Origin: Schistosoma haematobium
Taxonomy: Eukaryota; Platyhelminthes; Trematoda; Strigeidida; Schistosomatidae
Length of the DNA stretch: 64,000 bases
Reading direction: 5' to 3'
Assembly: GCF_000699445.3 (NCBI RefSeq)
Contig: NC_067195.1
Span: 16,439,287-16,503,286, forward strand
Shown one piece after another: positions 1 to 11,300 of the stretch. The notes below the pieces were generated by a model, which ran no database searches, was not told where the DNA came from, and worked only from the letters and a program-made list of their open reading frames with translations. Position 1 is the stretch's first letter, and the number at the start of each line of letters is the position of its first letter. The position numbers were made by a program, and so were the translations under genes.

Positions 1-394
1 CGCATTTCAGTCATGCATCTACCCGTTTTCAAACAGCTACTTAAGATAGACTATATTTCGTAATTTTAAAATAGCGCTCATTTGTGTTAATAAAGCACGT
101 TGACGGATTATTTCAGTTTACGTTCGAATCATCGTCATATTTGTGTTTCTCGTCTCTGGTCACTTTAATCTTTGATTCCTTGCCTAGTCTTATTCGTAAA
201 TATATATGTAACCTGGTATTGTGAAGATTTTGGTTGTAATGCATTTTTCTGAATATCCTAGAACAAATTTGACCTCATTGATTGTTTGACGAAAAGAAGG
301 GCAAACTTTAGAGAACTCATCAATTTTAAGTCTTTCTACTTACATTTTCGAGAAAAACCCAATATTTTCAATTTTTTTAAAAAATCGGTATCTT
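1..394. other. A+T-rich flank, no feature seen
   Basis: Unique-looking A+T-rich DNA upstream of the first retrotransposon. A short open frame at 286-507 runs into the retrotransposon leader and shows no family resemblance. I see no promoter, exon or repeat that I can support. Confidence 0.5.
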
Positions 395-401
395 GTATAA
401 C
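395..401. repeat. Target-site duplication, left, RTE copy 1
   Basis: GTATAAC here is repeated at 3609-3615 immediately after the TAAG tail. Seven bases is short, so a chance match is possible, but both positions fit the expected element ends. Confidence 0.6.
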
Positions 402-434
402 TCCGCCTGTAGCTCTTCTAGAGTTACTGCCGGT

Positions 435-484
435 CCCAAGCCCGGGTAAAGGAGGAGGGTTGGGCATGGGGTTAGCGTCCCCAT
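435..484 (+). promoter_or_regulatory. Structured 5' leader of RTE copy 1: two consecutive hairpins
   Basis: Two stem-loops lie back to back in an unusually GC-rich leader. Hairpin 1 pairs 435-443 (CCCAAGCCC) with 457-464 (GGGTTGGG), leaving one bulged G and a purine-rich loop containing GGAGGA. Hairpin 2 pairs ATGGGG at 466-471 with CCCCAT at 479-484 around a 7-base loop. From general familiarity, similar leaders recur in related elements of other animals. The leader may work in promoter activity, processing or translation initiation. I could not fit a convincing HDV-type self-cleaving fold. Confidence 0.55.
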
Positions 485-586
485 CCCGTAGAAAACTAAC
501 TCGCTAAAAAAACGCTTACCAGAAAAAATAATTCAAACCATTTTAACTCTGCCCTGAGAGTTAGAAGGTCTTCACTTAGAAGAATT

Positions 587-1372
587 ATGACGCTTCATGG
601 TGAAAGCCGAGTTCGTTCGGAAGTCACGAGGCCGATGCCCCTTCTAACAACCAGAGCAAAAATTTTTATAGGTACATGGAACGTTAGAACAATGTGGGAA
701 ACCGGGAAGACCAGTCAACTTGCAACGGAAATGAGGAGATACAACTTAGCAGTACTGGGAATCAGCGAAACCCACTGGACCCAAGCTGGACAGAAAAGGC
801 TAGCTACGGGAGAGATGCTGCTATACTCCGGTCACGAAGAGGAAAATGCTCCACACACTCAGGGAGTTGCTCTAATGCTGTCCATAGTAGCACGAAATGC
901 ACTTGTAGGATGGGAATCCCACGGATCCAGAATCATCAAAGCATCATTCAAAACAAAGAAGGAGGGGATCTTAATGAATATTATCCAATGTTATGCACCC
1001 ACCAATGGTAGCAACGACGACATTAAAGATCAATTCTACGAGCGGCTGCAGTCAATCATAGAGAAGTGCCCAAGAAACGACCTCACCATTCTGATGGGAG
1101 ATCTAAATGCCAAGGTCGGAATAGACAACACTGGATATGAAGATATTATGGGACGACATGGACTGGGAGAGAGGAACGAAAATGGAGAAAGATTTGCAAA
1201 TTTGTGTGCATTCAACAAATTAGTCATAGGAGGCACAATATTTCCACACAAACGTATACACAAGGCTACATGGATCTCACCGGACCACACTACAGAGAAC
1301 CAGATAGACCATATTTGCATCAAAAAAATTCCGAAGGACAATGGAAGATGTGAGAACCAGGAGAGGAGCTGA
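587..1372 (+). CDS. RTE copy 1 endonuclease domain (AP-type), frameshifted before its C-terminus
   Basis: Encodes the apurinic/apyrimidinic-type endonuclease of a non-LTR retrotransposon, which nicks genomic DNA to prime reverse transcription. In the 261-residue frame I see the conserved GTWNVRTM block with Asn32, the SETHW block with metal-binding Glu61, YAPTNG near 136-141, MGDLNAKVG with Asp172 and Asn174, and QIDHI near the end. The final SDHH catalytic block is missing from this frame. It lies in the next frame at residues 14-17 of the downstream ORF, so a one-base slip in the seven-A run at 1322-1328 splits the active site. The ATG at 587 follows the leader and precedes a short basic stretch. 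In an intact element this would be one polyprotein with the reverse transcriptase, about 1,000 residues in all, a normal RTE length. After the slip the last residues are out-of-frame sequence. Confidence 0.88.
   Translation: MTLHGESRVRSEVTRPMPLLTTRAKIFIGTWNVRTMWETGKTSQLATEMRRYNLAVLGISETHWTQAGQKRLATGEMLLYSGHEEENAPHTQGVALMLSIVARNALVGWESHGSRIIKASFKTKKEGILMNIIQCYAPTNGSNDDIKDQFYERLQSIIEKCPRNDLTILMGDLNAKVGIDNTGYEDIMGRHGLGERNENGERFANLCAFNKLVIGGTIFPHKRIHKATWISPDHTTENQIDHICIKKIPKDNGRCENQERS
1322..1328 (+). other. Frameshift site in A-run between endonuclease and RT frames
   Basis: Seven consecutive A bases sit exactly where homology passes from frame 2 (587-1372) to frame 3 (1341-3605). One base fewer would join the frames through the conserved block between DHI and SDHH. 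This is probably an inactivating insertion. Programmed slippage at the A-run is possible but less likely, because RTE elements normally encode both domains in one frame. Confidence 0.75.
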
Positions 1373-3605
1373 CGTAGCTTCAGATCACCACCTAGTTGTA
1401 GCCAATTTAAAACTGAAGCTAAAAAAGAACTGGACAAGTGGACAAACAGCACTACAAAGGTTCAATACAGCCTTCCTTCGAGATACTGACAAACTCAATG
1501 AATTCAAGATAGCTCTCAACAACAGATTTCAAGCCTTTCAAGATCTACTGAAGGAAGAAGAAACTACCATGGAGGACAACTGGAAAGGCATCAAAGAAAC
1601 ATTGACTTCAACGTGTCAAGAGGTTCTGGGCATAAAGAAACACCATCATAAGGAATGGATCTCTATAGAAACACTGGACAAGATCAAAGAAAGGAAGAAC
1701 AAGAAGACAGCAGTTAACAACAGCCGAACACGAACAGAGAAAGTCCAAGCACAAGCTGAGTACATGGAAGCAAACAAGCAAGTGAAGAAGAGCATTAAAG
1801 CCGACAAGCAGAAATATGTGGAAGAACTAGCAACGATGGCGGAAAAAGCTGCTAGAGAAGGAAATATGAAACAGCTCTACGATACAACGAAGAAACTATC
1901 AGGGAAATACAGTAAACCAGAGAGGCCGGTCAAAGACAAAGAAGGCAAGCCAATCACTGAAATTCAACAACAGCGAAACAGATGGGTAGAATACTTCGAG
2001 GAACTCCTGAATAGGCCGGCTCCAATGAATCCACCGAACATCGAAGCAGCACACACAGATCTTCCTATAGATGTCAACCCACCAACGACGGAAGAAATTA
2101 GAATGGCCGTCAGACAAATCAAGAACGGGAAAGCAGCAGGACCCGACAACATACCAGCTGAAGCACTGAAATCAGACGTCGAAGTAACCACAAGCATGCT
2201 TTACCCTCTATTCAAAAAGATTTGGGAGGAGGAACAAGTGCCAATGGACTGGAAAGAAGGACACCTCGTCAAGATTCCAAAGAAAGGAGATCTGAGCAAA
2301 TGTGAAAACTACAGAGGCATTACACTACTGTCAATACCAGGGAAAGTCTTCAACAGAGTGTTGCTGAACCGGATGAAGGATGCAGTAGATGCCCAACTTC
2401 GAGATCAACAAGCTGGATTCCGAAAGGATCGGTCGTGCACAGACCAAATTGCAACACTACGGATCATCGTCGAACAATCAGTTGAGTGGAACTCGTCACT
2501 ATACATCAACTTCATTGATTATGAAAAGGCATTCGACAGTGTAGATAGGAGGACATTATGGAAACTTCTTCGACACTACGGAGTTCCTGAGAAGATTGTC
2601 AATATTATCCGGAACTCATACGACGGACTACAGTGCAAAGTAGTGCATGGAGGACAGCTGACAGATGCATTCCAAGTAAGGACCGGAGTCAGACAAGGCT
2701 GTTTACTCTCTCCCTTCCTCTTTCTTCTGGTGGTCGACTGGATTATGAAGACCTCGACATCTGAAGGAAAACACGGAATACAATGGACAGCTCAGAACCA
2801 ATTAGACGATCTGGACTTCGCAGATGACCTAGCCCTCCTATCACGTACACGTGAACAGATTCAGATAAAGACAGCCAATGTAGCAGCAGTCTCTGCATCA
2901 GTAGGCCTCAGTATACACAAAGGGAAAACCAAGGTCCTTAAATTCAAAGCGGAGAACAGCAATCCAATCACCCTTGATGGCGAAACTCTGGAAGATGTAG
3001 AATCCTTCACATATCTGGGAAGCATCGTCGATAGACATGGAGGTTCAGATGCAGACGTAAAGGCGAGGATTGGCAAAGCAAGGGCCGCATTCCTACAATT
3101 GAAGAACATATGGAACTCAAAACAACTTTCAACCAATATCAAAGTGAGAATCTTCAATACGAACGTCAAGGCAATTCTACTGTATGGAGCTGAAACTTGG
3201 AGAACTACAACAACCACAATCAAGAAAGTACAAGTATTTATAAATAGCTGTCTACGCAAGATACTCAACATCCATTGGCCGGATACCATCAGCAATAGCC
3301 TTCTGTGGGAGAGAACAAACCAACTTCCAGCTGAAGAGGAAATTAGGAAAAGACGATGGAAATGGATAGGACATACATTACGCAAATCGTCAAACTGCAT
3401 CACGAGGCAAGCTCTAACTTGGAATCCTGAAGGGAAGCGGAAAAGAGGAAGGCCAAAGAACACATTACGTCGGATAATAGAAGCAGATATGAAAAGGATG
3501 AATTACAACTGGAAGGAGCTGGAAAGGATTGCCCAGGACAGGGTTGGATGGAGAATGCTGGTGAGCGACCTATGCTCCTTCACGAGGAGTAACAGGTGTA
3601 AGTAA
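1341..3605 (+). CDS. RTE copy 1 reverse transcriptase, plus endonuclease C-terminus and C-terminal domain
   Basis: A 754-residue frame holding the reverse transcriptase that copies the element's RNA at the nicked target. It opens with the end of the endonuclease domain, including SDHH at residues 14-17, then a Lys/Glu-rich linker. The RT follows: an [18 protein letters not shown] block (KNGKAAGPD), the AGFRKDRSC block, motif [14 protein letters not shown] with catalytic Asp393, motif [12 protein letters not shown], and motif C FADD with Asp495 and Asp496. The thumb is followed by a C-terminal region with GHTLRK, a [13 protein letters not shown] basic motif and a W-rich end, typical of this group. 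All catalytic Asp residues are present. The ATG at 1341 is only the first Met in this frame; the real protein would start at 587. The stop codon lies inside the TAAG terminal repeat. Confidence 0.92.
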   Translation: MEDVRTRRGADVASDHHLVVANLKLKLKKNWTSGQTALQRFNTAFLRDTDKLNEFKIALNNRFQAFQDLLKEEETTMEDNWKGIKETLTSTCQEVLGIKKHHHKEWISIETLDKIKERKNKKTAVNNSRTRTEKVQAQAEYMEANKQVKKSIKADKQKYVEELATMAEKAAREGNMKQLYDTTKKLSGKYSKPERPVKDKEGKPITEIQQQRNRWVEYFEELLNRPAPMNPPNIEAAHTDLPIDVNPPTTEEIRMAVRQIKNGKAAGPDNIPAEALKSDVEVTTSMLYPLFKKIWEEEQVPMDWKEGHLVKIPKKGDLSKCENYRGITLLSIPGKVFNRVLLNRMKDAVDAQLRDQQAGFRKDRSCTDQIATLRIIVEQSVEWNSSLYINFIDYEKAFDSVDRRTLWKLLRHYGVPEKIVNIIRNSYDGLQCKVVHGGQLTDAFQVRTGVRQGCLLSPFLFLLVVDWIMKTSTSEGKHGIQWTAQNQLDDLDFADDLALLSRTREQIQIKTANVAAVSASVGLSIHKGKTKVLKFKAENSNPITLDGETLEDVESFTYLGSIVDRHGGSDADVKARIGKARAAFLQLKNIWNSKQLSTNIKVRIFNTNVKAILLYGAETWRTTTTTIKKVQVFINSCLRKILNIHWPDTISNSLLWERTNQLPAEEEIRKRRWKWIGHTLRKSSNCITRQALTWNPEGKRKRGRPKNTLRRIIEADMKRMNYNWKELERIAQDRVGWRMLVSDLCSFTRSNRCK

Positions 3606-3608
3606 GTA

Positions 3609-3615
3609 GTATAAC
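3609..3615. repeat. Target-site duplication, right, RTE copy 1
   Basis: GTATAAC matches 395-401 exactly and follows directly on the terminal TAAG repeats of the element. Confidence 0.6.
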
Positions 3616-5337
3616 AGAAAGTAGTTAGAGTTTTGCATTACCAATAAGGGGTTATAACAAGCATTTACCAAATTCATAACTATATTGATTTCCATATACT
3701 CTTTAGTTGTTTTATGCATTCAGAAAACAGATGTAAATCAAGTAAGTGATACAAATCTCATAGGTGGAAGTAGTTTCTAGATAAAACACAATAATTTTAA
3801 GTACTTAATAAGTTCTTTGTGTAGATAAGTAAGATGTAGTTAAACCAGTGATTAGGTGGAATCATTTGTTAGATAGATATCTCGAACTTTCCTAATAAAA
3901 TAATCCATCTAAAACAACTGAGGAACCATTCGTATAACTAAATACAAATATTAGTTAGAAGTAAATATAATTTCATACTAAAATCACAACCATTTGGAAT
4001 GGTGAAATTTAATTTGGTTCAGAAATTCCTAATTCTGATGAGACACGTTTTACTGAATATTCTATTGTCGGTTACAGTAAATAATTCTGACCATTCAATA
4101 TGCAACACTCTAACTGTCTTCTGTATAATATCTATCATATATTATATATGGAATACACGTATAAATGTCATTTTACTAACCGTGATCAATCGGCATTTAT
4201 TTTTAATTATTATCAACAGGTCTTCCTACTACGATACAATTTTTTTTGTCTCAAGCAGGTCGTTTAAGTCCTGAATTCCAAAAGTAACCGCCTTTTTATC
4301 TTCAAGTAGAAAATTGAACTTGAAAATAATATACCAACTGTTAGAGTATTTCAGCTTGAATTTTTCAGAATTAATGAAAATAATTCATCATGATGGTATA
4401 AAATTCTGACATCATCGTTTTACGTAAAATGAGTCCATAAATCTTGACATTGTTTCTGGAGTGATTAATAGTATTGTTACAAATTTTCTGTGGTTTCACA
4501 ATGAAAAAGCAATATATAAGTTATTGTATAAATAATGGAAAAAGGAATGTTAACAAGACATGTTAATTAATTGTTATTAATAATTACTATTATTATGATT
4601 GATTCTATAAATGAAATCAGGGCAAACAAGTTCATTATACACAAAAAACGCGGAGTAATTAAATAAGCTGCCTAGTAACGAAACAAAACGGAAGAGAATA
4701 AGAAAGGGATATATAAGGCTATAATAGACATTACATTAAATACTTGTTAATCATTGTGTAGAAACTAGGTCAACAGTAAAATAGAATGAAATTAAAACAC
4801 AAATTAATTTACTTTCCTAATTTTTTTCTAAAAAAGTAAATGAATATACCTTTGACAAATACTTAGATAACCTTGCTAGTTGTATTGATTAATTATATAC
4901 AACAAAAAGAACATTATGAGAGGTTATTACAATCTAAACGGATTAATCGGTTATTCCGAATTCATGGACTAATGGAACTGATTATTTTGTATGTGCTTTT
5001 ATGATTATTTATTTGTCTGTGATATAAAGAATAAAAGAAATCTTAACACGATAAAGTTAACCTATTAACCATGATTAAAATATCTATCCTCTTTCTAGTT
5101 GATATACTTTATTAGGATGACATAAACTGTTTGTAGTTTGGGCTATAATGATTGCCGAAAATTTCTTGTGAGATGATGTGATCAACAAAGTTCAAACATG
5201 TCAAGTGGGAGATAATTATTCATCAATAGCATTGGGAGATGATTACTTAATATTATTGAGTGTTTTGGGTTGGAAGTATAAACCATTTGGTGTTGATTCA
5301 CTGATCTAAAAGTTGAACACTCGTCTCAAGACTGAAA
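3616..5337. other. A+T-rich spacer, no feature seen
   Basis: No recognisable coding, RNA or repeat feature. A 91-codon open frame at 3999-4274 is hydrophobic and matches nothing I know; frames of this length are expected by chance in several kilobases of DNA. Confidence 0.45.
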
Positions 5338-5351
5338 TCTACTGAATTCTA

Positions 5352-5410
5352 TCCTACGTTGTGGATGCACACTGTTGATGAGTCTCATGCTAAAACGAAA
5401 CAGCCATTTA
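5352..5410 (+). mobile_element. Degenerate hammerhead-SINE fragment, family A
   Basis: Contains GTGGATGCACACTG, a TGATGAGTCTCATG block and ACGAAACAGCC in the order seen in the hammerhead module of family A. The core reads TTGATGA, so the first invariant C is lost and stem I is disrupted. No tRNA-like head remains. It is probably an old 5'- and 3'-truncated copy. Confidence 0.5.
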
Positions 5411-6896
5411 GTATTTTCTGATTTTTAGTGGTTTTTTAAGTAGTTAGTTCGTGATGCAAACTATAAGATTACTAAAAAATTTTCACTATCAACTGTACAC
5501 CATAATGTAACTTGGAAAACTGCCATTTCTTCCGAATGACGCATGTTTAGTAGAAATTAGTTTAATGTTTAGCTTCACTCGTCTTGTAAACTTGTTCACA
5601 CAGATATTTGCACTAACAGGAGAAGCATGTAAGTAAATTCAAAAAATACATTGAGTCTATAATGAAATTAGTTTATGTGCTGATTACTCTACTATGGTAT
5701 AAGCTTTGTATAAATGGTAGACGGATGGATAATTTAAAATACTGTTTATTTCTGGGAGGCATTTTTCGTCAAGATTATTGTAACTACTCTTTCAATATCA
5801 TATCATCTAATTACTTATGTTTAGGATACATTATCAACTTGCGGTTAATTGGTAAATACTCATAAAAACTTTATTAACTTAATACATTAAAAATGAATGG
5901 CTTGAAGTTGATCAAGTTTTCAAAATAGACAAATACACACTAAGTTTAATTTGTATAATAGTTATGCAGTTAAATTTCATAAGATATCACGAACTTACAG
6001 TACTGAAAAAATTCTCCCTTAAATTAAAGCTCTCATTAAAATTGCTGATTCATTCACTTCAGCAGTTTCTAACTTCAGTTGGTTATCATACCATAGTCTG
6101 TTTAACAGATATACTAAAAGATATATTGATTTCTAATGTTTTTATTTAAGTTAAATCATGACTGAAAAACAAGTAAAACTCTAACGACTTTTAAAGATGC
6201 CTGAGAATTATTCAAATGGCGACTCATTTTGGTGAACATATGAAACAGCTACTCATTATTAAATATTTAGTAAAACCTAATAACACATTAATAATATCCG
6301 TAAAATATTAAAGTGTACTAACAATGATAACGGTCTGTAGAAAATAACTTTTCCCAATAGATTAAATAATTCAGTCAGGCCAGTAAGGACTACAAGAACT
6401 GTCACCGATAAGACAGCTAACTATGTTGATTTTTGAGGATTTCTTAAAATATCGTGAACATTAAAAACCGTAATAGAAGCAATTTATTGTTTCAAATGAG
6501 AAATATTTGGTGGAAATAAAAATGATGTTCTATAAAGTTTATAAAATAAATTTTCCCCAACTTGATTTAACATATTTGCTGGACAGTTATGAGTACTTCA
6601 TATATAAATGAGACACGCATCCTAGATTCCATTGATAGTTACGTACAATTTGTTTTAATAGGTAAATATTAAAAAAATATTGACAATTCGTATAAATTTA
6701 GTTGATTGAATACCATAACAGTCTGTCTTCCAATGATAATTACTAATAATTTCAACATTTATTATTATTATTTTTTTTAATGAATAAACAATTAACTAAT
6801 CAAACCTATCAGTAATTTGATGTATTATATATTCATAAAATATATTACATTATGACGTAAGAGCAAAATAAAATTTTTAAAATTGATCTGTCAGGT
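5411..6896. other. A+T-rich spacer, no feature seen
   Basis: No supported feature. Two short open frames (5662-5865 and 5964-6149) show no recognisable motif and are treated as chance. Confidence 0.45.
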
Positions 6897-6904
6897 TAAT
6901 ACAA

Positions 6905-7262
6905 CATGTGCTCACTAGTGACTAGCTTCGTGAGGGAATTCTCGGAGTTCTAGTGAGAAGCCGTGACCAGTGGAGCTAATCCATGTCAGGTAGAGACAGG
7001 TATCTACCTCAGTACAATGGAAGTTGGTCGCACAATTTCGTGGATTGGTTGATGTTATACACTATCATCATTGGATGCCGACTCAGTGGTTTAGTAGGTT
7101 AAGCGTTCGCGCGTGAGACTGAAGGCCTTGGGTTCGAATCCTGCGAGCGGGATCGTGGATGCGCACTGCCGAGGAGTCCCACACTGGGACGAAACGGCAG
7201 TCCAGTGCTCTCAGGTTTCCAAAGGTGGTCTAACATCAATTGGTTCATGATCTCAACCAGAA
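6905..7262 (+). mobile_element. Family A tRNA-headed hammerhead SINE, long form
   Basis: The best-preserved long copy of family A. In order it has a 5' extension (about 6905-7075) shared with copies near 24.95 and 51.3 kb, then a tRNA-like head with A box TGGTTTAGTAGG at 7087-7098 and B box GGTTCGAATCC at 7131-7141. Next come the hammerhead module at 7163-7208 and the 3' tail ending in TTCATGATCTCAA. The head has internal RNA polymerase III promoter boxes and is too altered to be a functional tRNA. Such elements have no protein and are presumed to be copied by another element's reverse transcriptase. The long extension may be part of the consensus or a separate fused repeat. Confidence 0.78.
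7163..7208 (+). ncRNA. Hammerhead ribozyme module, one core substitution
   Basis: Stem I pairs GCACTG (7163-7168) with CAGTGC (7203-7208) perfectly. Stem II pairs GTCCC with GGGAC. GAA is at 7191-7193 and stem III is the minimal type. The predicted cleavage site is after C7202. The core reads CCGAGGA instead of CTGAGGA, so invariant U4 is C at 7170. Everything else is in place, so this copy looks recently inactivated. Minimal stem III hammerheads of this kind are known to work best as dimers. Confidence 0.7.
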
Positions 7263-7265
7263 ACT

Positions 7266-8030
7266 TAATACAATATATATTCATTCTTCATTTAGATTAA
7301 ACTTATCTCTAACCAATAGATGATCATTATACTAAAAAAATCAATAAAATACAATGGATGTCAATAAATCAAAGTAGTTTATAACCCATTAATCCATTTT
7401 CAATGTAGTTAGATCGAAATAAAATAAAACAAATAATGTTCCTTAAAACGTTATCACTAACTACTTACTATATTGTTAATCAAATTGATAAAATATCCTA
7501 TTTAGTTTGTTTTTTTCCTAGAAAAAAATAAAGAATAAATCTTATGGGAAAATTTATGCCATACAGTAAAGATTAATTTATCATTATTGATAAGTGAAAA
7601 AGAACAATTAAACAAACAAAGAAACAAACAGACAAACAATAAATATACACACAAACATATACTTTTTATCTTATACACAAATATACATTAAATAAGGAAG
7701 TGTGATTGTGAATTTAACTGGAGATTTGTAAATAATTTCCGTTTTAGAATGAATAAAGAAAAAAAAAATAATCGATAGTTTTTCTTTTTTCTTTTTTTGT
7801 TTTAATTATTTGTCTAGTGACCAATACTATTTTATTTTGAATTTGATCTCCTTCACAAGTTAAACTAATTACTTTTAATAAAATTGTTTTAAAATGTTAA
7901 ATTATTACGTTAGTAATAATTTATTTCTCCTTTGGTTAATTATCCAGATTAAAAATGAAATAAATTATTAATCAACACAGTATTTCTATTCAATTATAAT
8001 CAATTAAACAATGATTAGTTTAATTCAGTT
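7266..8030. other. A-rich spacer with CAAA-type simple sequence
   Basis: No gene seen. It contains an imperfect AAAC/AAAG run around 7610-7640 and a homopolymer-rich stretch near 7755-7800. Confidence 0.4.
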
Positions 8031-8032
8031 TA

Positions 8033-8317
8033 TGTCTGTGAAGTTGGGTGACACGGGATCGAATCCGTCAGGGAGCACCAGTTCCCTCAAGATTACAGGT
8101 ACACCTTGCTGACGAGTGCCAAGTAACACGAAACCCGGGTTCAGGGTTTCCTGTCGACTACCTCCAACCACCATCTAAATCTCAATATATAGTGCCCGCA
8201 GTGTCGAGTCACCTAGACTGGTGGCCACATTGCAACATGATCGATAGCATTCGATCTGCACTAATAAGGACTAGACAAGCATGACATTGATCACCACCCA
8301 GTGATCAATCAATTGTG
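8033..8317 (+). mobile_element. Family B tRNA-headed SINE with hammerhead-like core, 5'-truncated
   Basis: Matches the complete family B copy at 30032-30348 from inside the tRNA-like head onward. The A box is missing, while the B box GATCGAATCC (8057-8066) is intact. A hammerhead-like segment follows, then a 3' region shared with the other copies (AGTGCCCGCAGTGTCGAGTC, a GATCGATAGC block, and the tail CAGTGATCAATCAATTGTG). A 78-codon open frame across it is not a real gene. Confidence 0.8.
8096..8160 (+). ncRNA. Hammerhead-like module of family B with intact core
   Basis: Core CTGACGA is at 8109-8115, stem II GTG/CAC at 8116-8118 and 8127-8129, GAA at 8130-8132. Stem III pairs ACCC (8133-8136) with GGGT (8144-8147), and the cleavage position would be T8148. 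Stem I is the weak point. AGGTA can pair with TACCT further out, but the bases next to the core do not pair well. This may be a derived, inactive or distorted hammerhead. Confidence 0.5.
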
Positions 8318-11300
8318 ATCAGTTAGTGTATACATTTTTATGTTATTTATTGTTGACTATTATTTAATGTTATGCAACGTTTAATGGAGCTTGAATCAAA
8401 TTATAGGACTTAAATCTATATTTGTTGAACAAATTAAATAGGAAAATTATTTTGAAAAGAGGGAAGATTTTACAATTTGGATTATCAGAACTTTAAGATT
8501 TGTTTTATTCAATATAAGTATTTTTTGATTAAATGGTTATCTTTGATTTAGTGGGGATGAATTATGGATATTTTCTAAATGAGGAGATAGTTTTTTTTAA
8601 GATAGAATGAGACAAATTAAGGAGATACAGTATATAACCACAGCATATATGGCATTTAAAGAAAGTTATTATAAATCCATAGGAATGTAAAGGAGATTTC
8701 CAAACAATAGATTATTTGAGTATGATATTACTTCTTGCAATAATTATTAATAAAAGTGATCAAGAAGTACTCGATTCAGTTAGCACTAAAAGTTATGGCC
8801 TTGTTCATCACGGCATATATGCTTAAAATACTCTTACTGGATAATGAGTTGAAATGAATACTTAATATTTCAACCGAACGTATAAAGTTTATCTGGAAAC
8901 AAAAGCGCGTATATTTGAATAGTTGCTGGAATTGAAGCCTAAGGCGTATTTCATTATCTTTATAACTCAAGCCAAGAGTCCATCACTTCAAACAAACACT
9001 AGGCTAATCAGTCCAGATTTAGTTGAAAAGTCTTTGTTTTTTCAGTAATCTAAACGGTAGGGGATAAACAGATAATAATACACTATCACTTAGATGAATG
9101 AGGTGTTTCTGTTATTCGATCTGAGATATGAACAATTCTCCATGTAAATTTTTATTAAACGCTGAAGATATTCCAAGAACCGTCGAATTTAGGTTAGATT
9201 GTTGTTTTAATTTCAATCCGTTTTGTCAGCCAAATTAAAACACCATCGAAATCATCTAAGATTGCCACAAAAGGTAATAGTTATTTGTAGTGATGACAAT
9301 GTTCTTAGATACAAATAGACAAAGTCTATTTAATAAAATTTAAAGGTGAAACTATAAACAGAACTTAAGCTTAGCTTATTTTGCTTGAAATAATCTATAT
9401 TAGAGATTCACTTAAATTTTCCTTGTAAGAAGTGACTTACTTTCCTGTTAAATAGATAGTTTTGGAATATAAGTTAAATCATCTGTGTTAGACAGAGGAA
9501 ATTAATTATTGGGCTACTTGTTTGTGTTTATAAGAAAAATATATTTTAAAAAAACAATTGGTTAGCCCTAGTTTAGTTGAACACTTCGTTATGCTTACTA
9601 ATAGGTCTAGAATATATTAGCCTGATACATTCATTAACAACTGTAAGTGCCGTTTATCAATACATTCCGTACTATTTGTCACAAATTACAATATCACAAA
9701 ATCAGCTAATAGTGTTGTTAGGATGCTCTGAGAATTTCCCGATAAGGTCTTTAGACGTAATGAAATAGTTGGAAACATTTCGCCCTATTCTCTGTAAAAA
9801 TGTTTATAAAATTGATGAATTGTATGATTACGTATTAAGTTACCATATTTAGAATGCATCTAATAATTTCCGAAGGTTCGAAGTTATCAATGAACCAGTA
9901 AACACTGTTGTTAGTAAATGACAATTAAATTATAGATCCATTGGTTTCCTTGGGTCTTGAGTCTGAAATGTAGAAAAATCCTGGGGATCTAGAAAGTGGC
10001 AAAGAAATACCAGACATGTCAAATAAAATTTACATATTTTGTCAGTTGCGCTTAAAAAAAGTTATTAATAATTTCGTAATTAACTTTAAACTCATTTTCT
10101 GAAGCTAAAGAACAATCTGTTAGATTTCGGTATCGTTTTCGTATGAATAATATGATCACATGCATAAAACTAGTGAACGTGTTGTATTTAATTTTTGTTT
10201 ATACTTCAGCATGATTTTGTTTTATTTAACTATATCCAGTGAGCAAAATTTCCATTTCCAAACTTAAAATGTAACACGTAACAAAAGTTTAAACACATTG
10301 CTACAGGCCTCCTAACTTAGATGGATTGACATAAATACTACTAATAGTGATTATAGTAAAAATGGATCGTGGTTGGCGAAGCTATTCAGAAAGCCGTATG
10401 TTGTCCAATTTGAGTCTCTTCAGCTGGATATAACTGTATATGCCAACAGGAAACTGATGAGGAGTCAGTCACTAAAACTTGCAACGAAGGGATTTAAGCG
10501 CTTATAAAACTAAATAAATCTTTAGGTAATGGTTTCATGAAAACCAGGTTCCCATTCAACCAAAATAATTTGAATATTGAATAAGACTGATTATTGGACG
10601 GGAGATAAAATGGTGATAATCAAACGAACTTTTAAATTCCGGTTCAAGTTATCAGTTTTACTAATAAATGTGGTGAGATTACTGGATTTGTGAAAGAAAA
10701 TATAACATAGCAATTAAGTAGCAAACTTAAATTTACTGAGATGGGAAGTTTTATTCAGGATTTAGTACTATATTAATCATCCATTTTTTATAATCCAGTA
10801 CTTAATTACATACTTGAACAAGCGGATATTGATTTTCAGTTTATTAGACACGAGAATATTTAATCCACTTGAGTATTGATTGAAGTATTCCGTGAAATCT
10901 TAATGAAATATATATAGTTACTATGAAATAATTATCGACAAACGGTAAATTAGATGCATATTTTCAAAGTTTTTATCATGGTGTATATTTCAAGTGCTTT
11001 TTAACTTTTACACTGTATATTACTTAAGCTTAGCTAATGTCATCATCTGACTGTCTGAATATATAAGCTAATAAATCAAAATTAACTTTTCTTTCAAAAG
11101 AACACATTTACAATTGGATCAGTTTGATAAATCATTTTAACTAAAGTTTTGTACACAATATATAAGTAATTATACCGTGTAATGTATGTAACCTGTAATG
11201 CTTACCAAGCCGTAAATGTTACGTTAACTTACCAATGATACTGATCTGAGAGCTTGATGTATCATAAATCAAATATATCATGATTAGTAGGGAACCAGGA

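Larger units (their letters stand above)
402..3608 (+). mobile_element. RTE-clade non-LTR retrotransposon, nearly full length (copy 1)
   Basis: The element is about 3.2 kb, the usual size for the RTE clade (SR2-like in schistosomes). It has a GC-rich structured leader, an apurinic-type endonuclease, a reverse transcriptase, almost no 3' UTR, and a TAAG-type simple-repeat tail instead of poly(A). A 7-bp direct repeat, GTATAAC, lies at 395-401 and 3609-3615 and reads as the target-site duplication, which sets both ends. The 5' end therefore looks complete. The single obvious lesion is a frameshift in an A-run at 1322-1328. Copy 3 at 25.7 kb is very similar in sequence, which suggests a fairly young family. 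Clade assignment is from protein motifs and layout; the exact family name was not checked. Confidence 0.88.

Noticed and set aside
435..490. HDV-type self-cleaving ribozyme in the RTE leader
   Set aside because: Two hairpins are clear, but the nested P1/P2/P3/P1.1 arrangement could not be fitted. Kept only as a structured leader.
1322..1328. Programmed ribosomal frameshift between endonuclease and RT
   Set aside because: RTE elements normally encode one polyprotein, and the A-run is a simple site for an indel. There is no downstream pseudoknot that I can see.
1036..1452. Minus-strand 138-codon frame inside the RTE element (also 2861-3463 minus and 25702-26583 plus)
   Set aside because: They are shadows of the retrotransposon coding strand.
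3999..4274. 91-codon hydrophobic open frame as a membrane protein
   Set aside because: Hydrophobic Ile/Leu/Tyr-rich translations are typical of random A+T-rich DNA, and nothing else supports a gene.
7087..7141. Functional tRNA gene in family A
   Set aside because: Pol III boxes are present but cloverleaf pairing is not convincing and the sequence continues into a hammerhead SINE.
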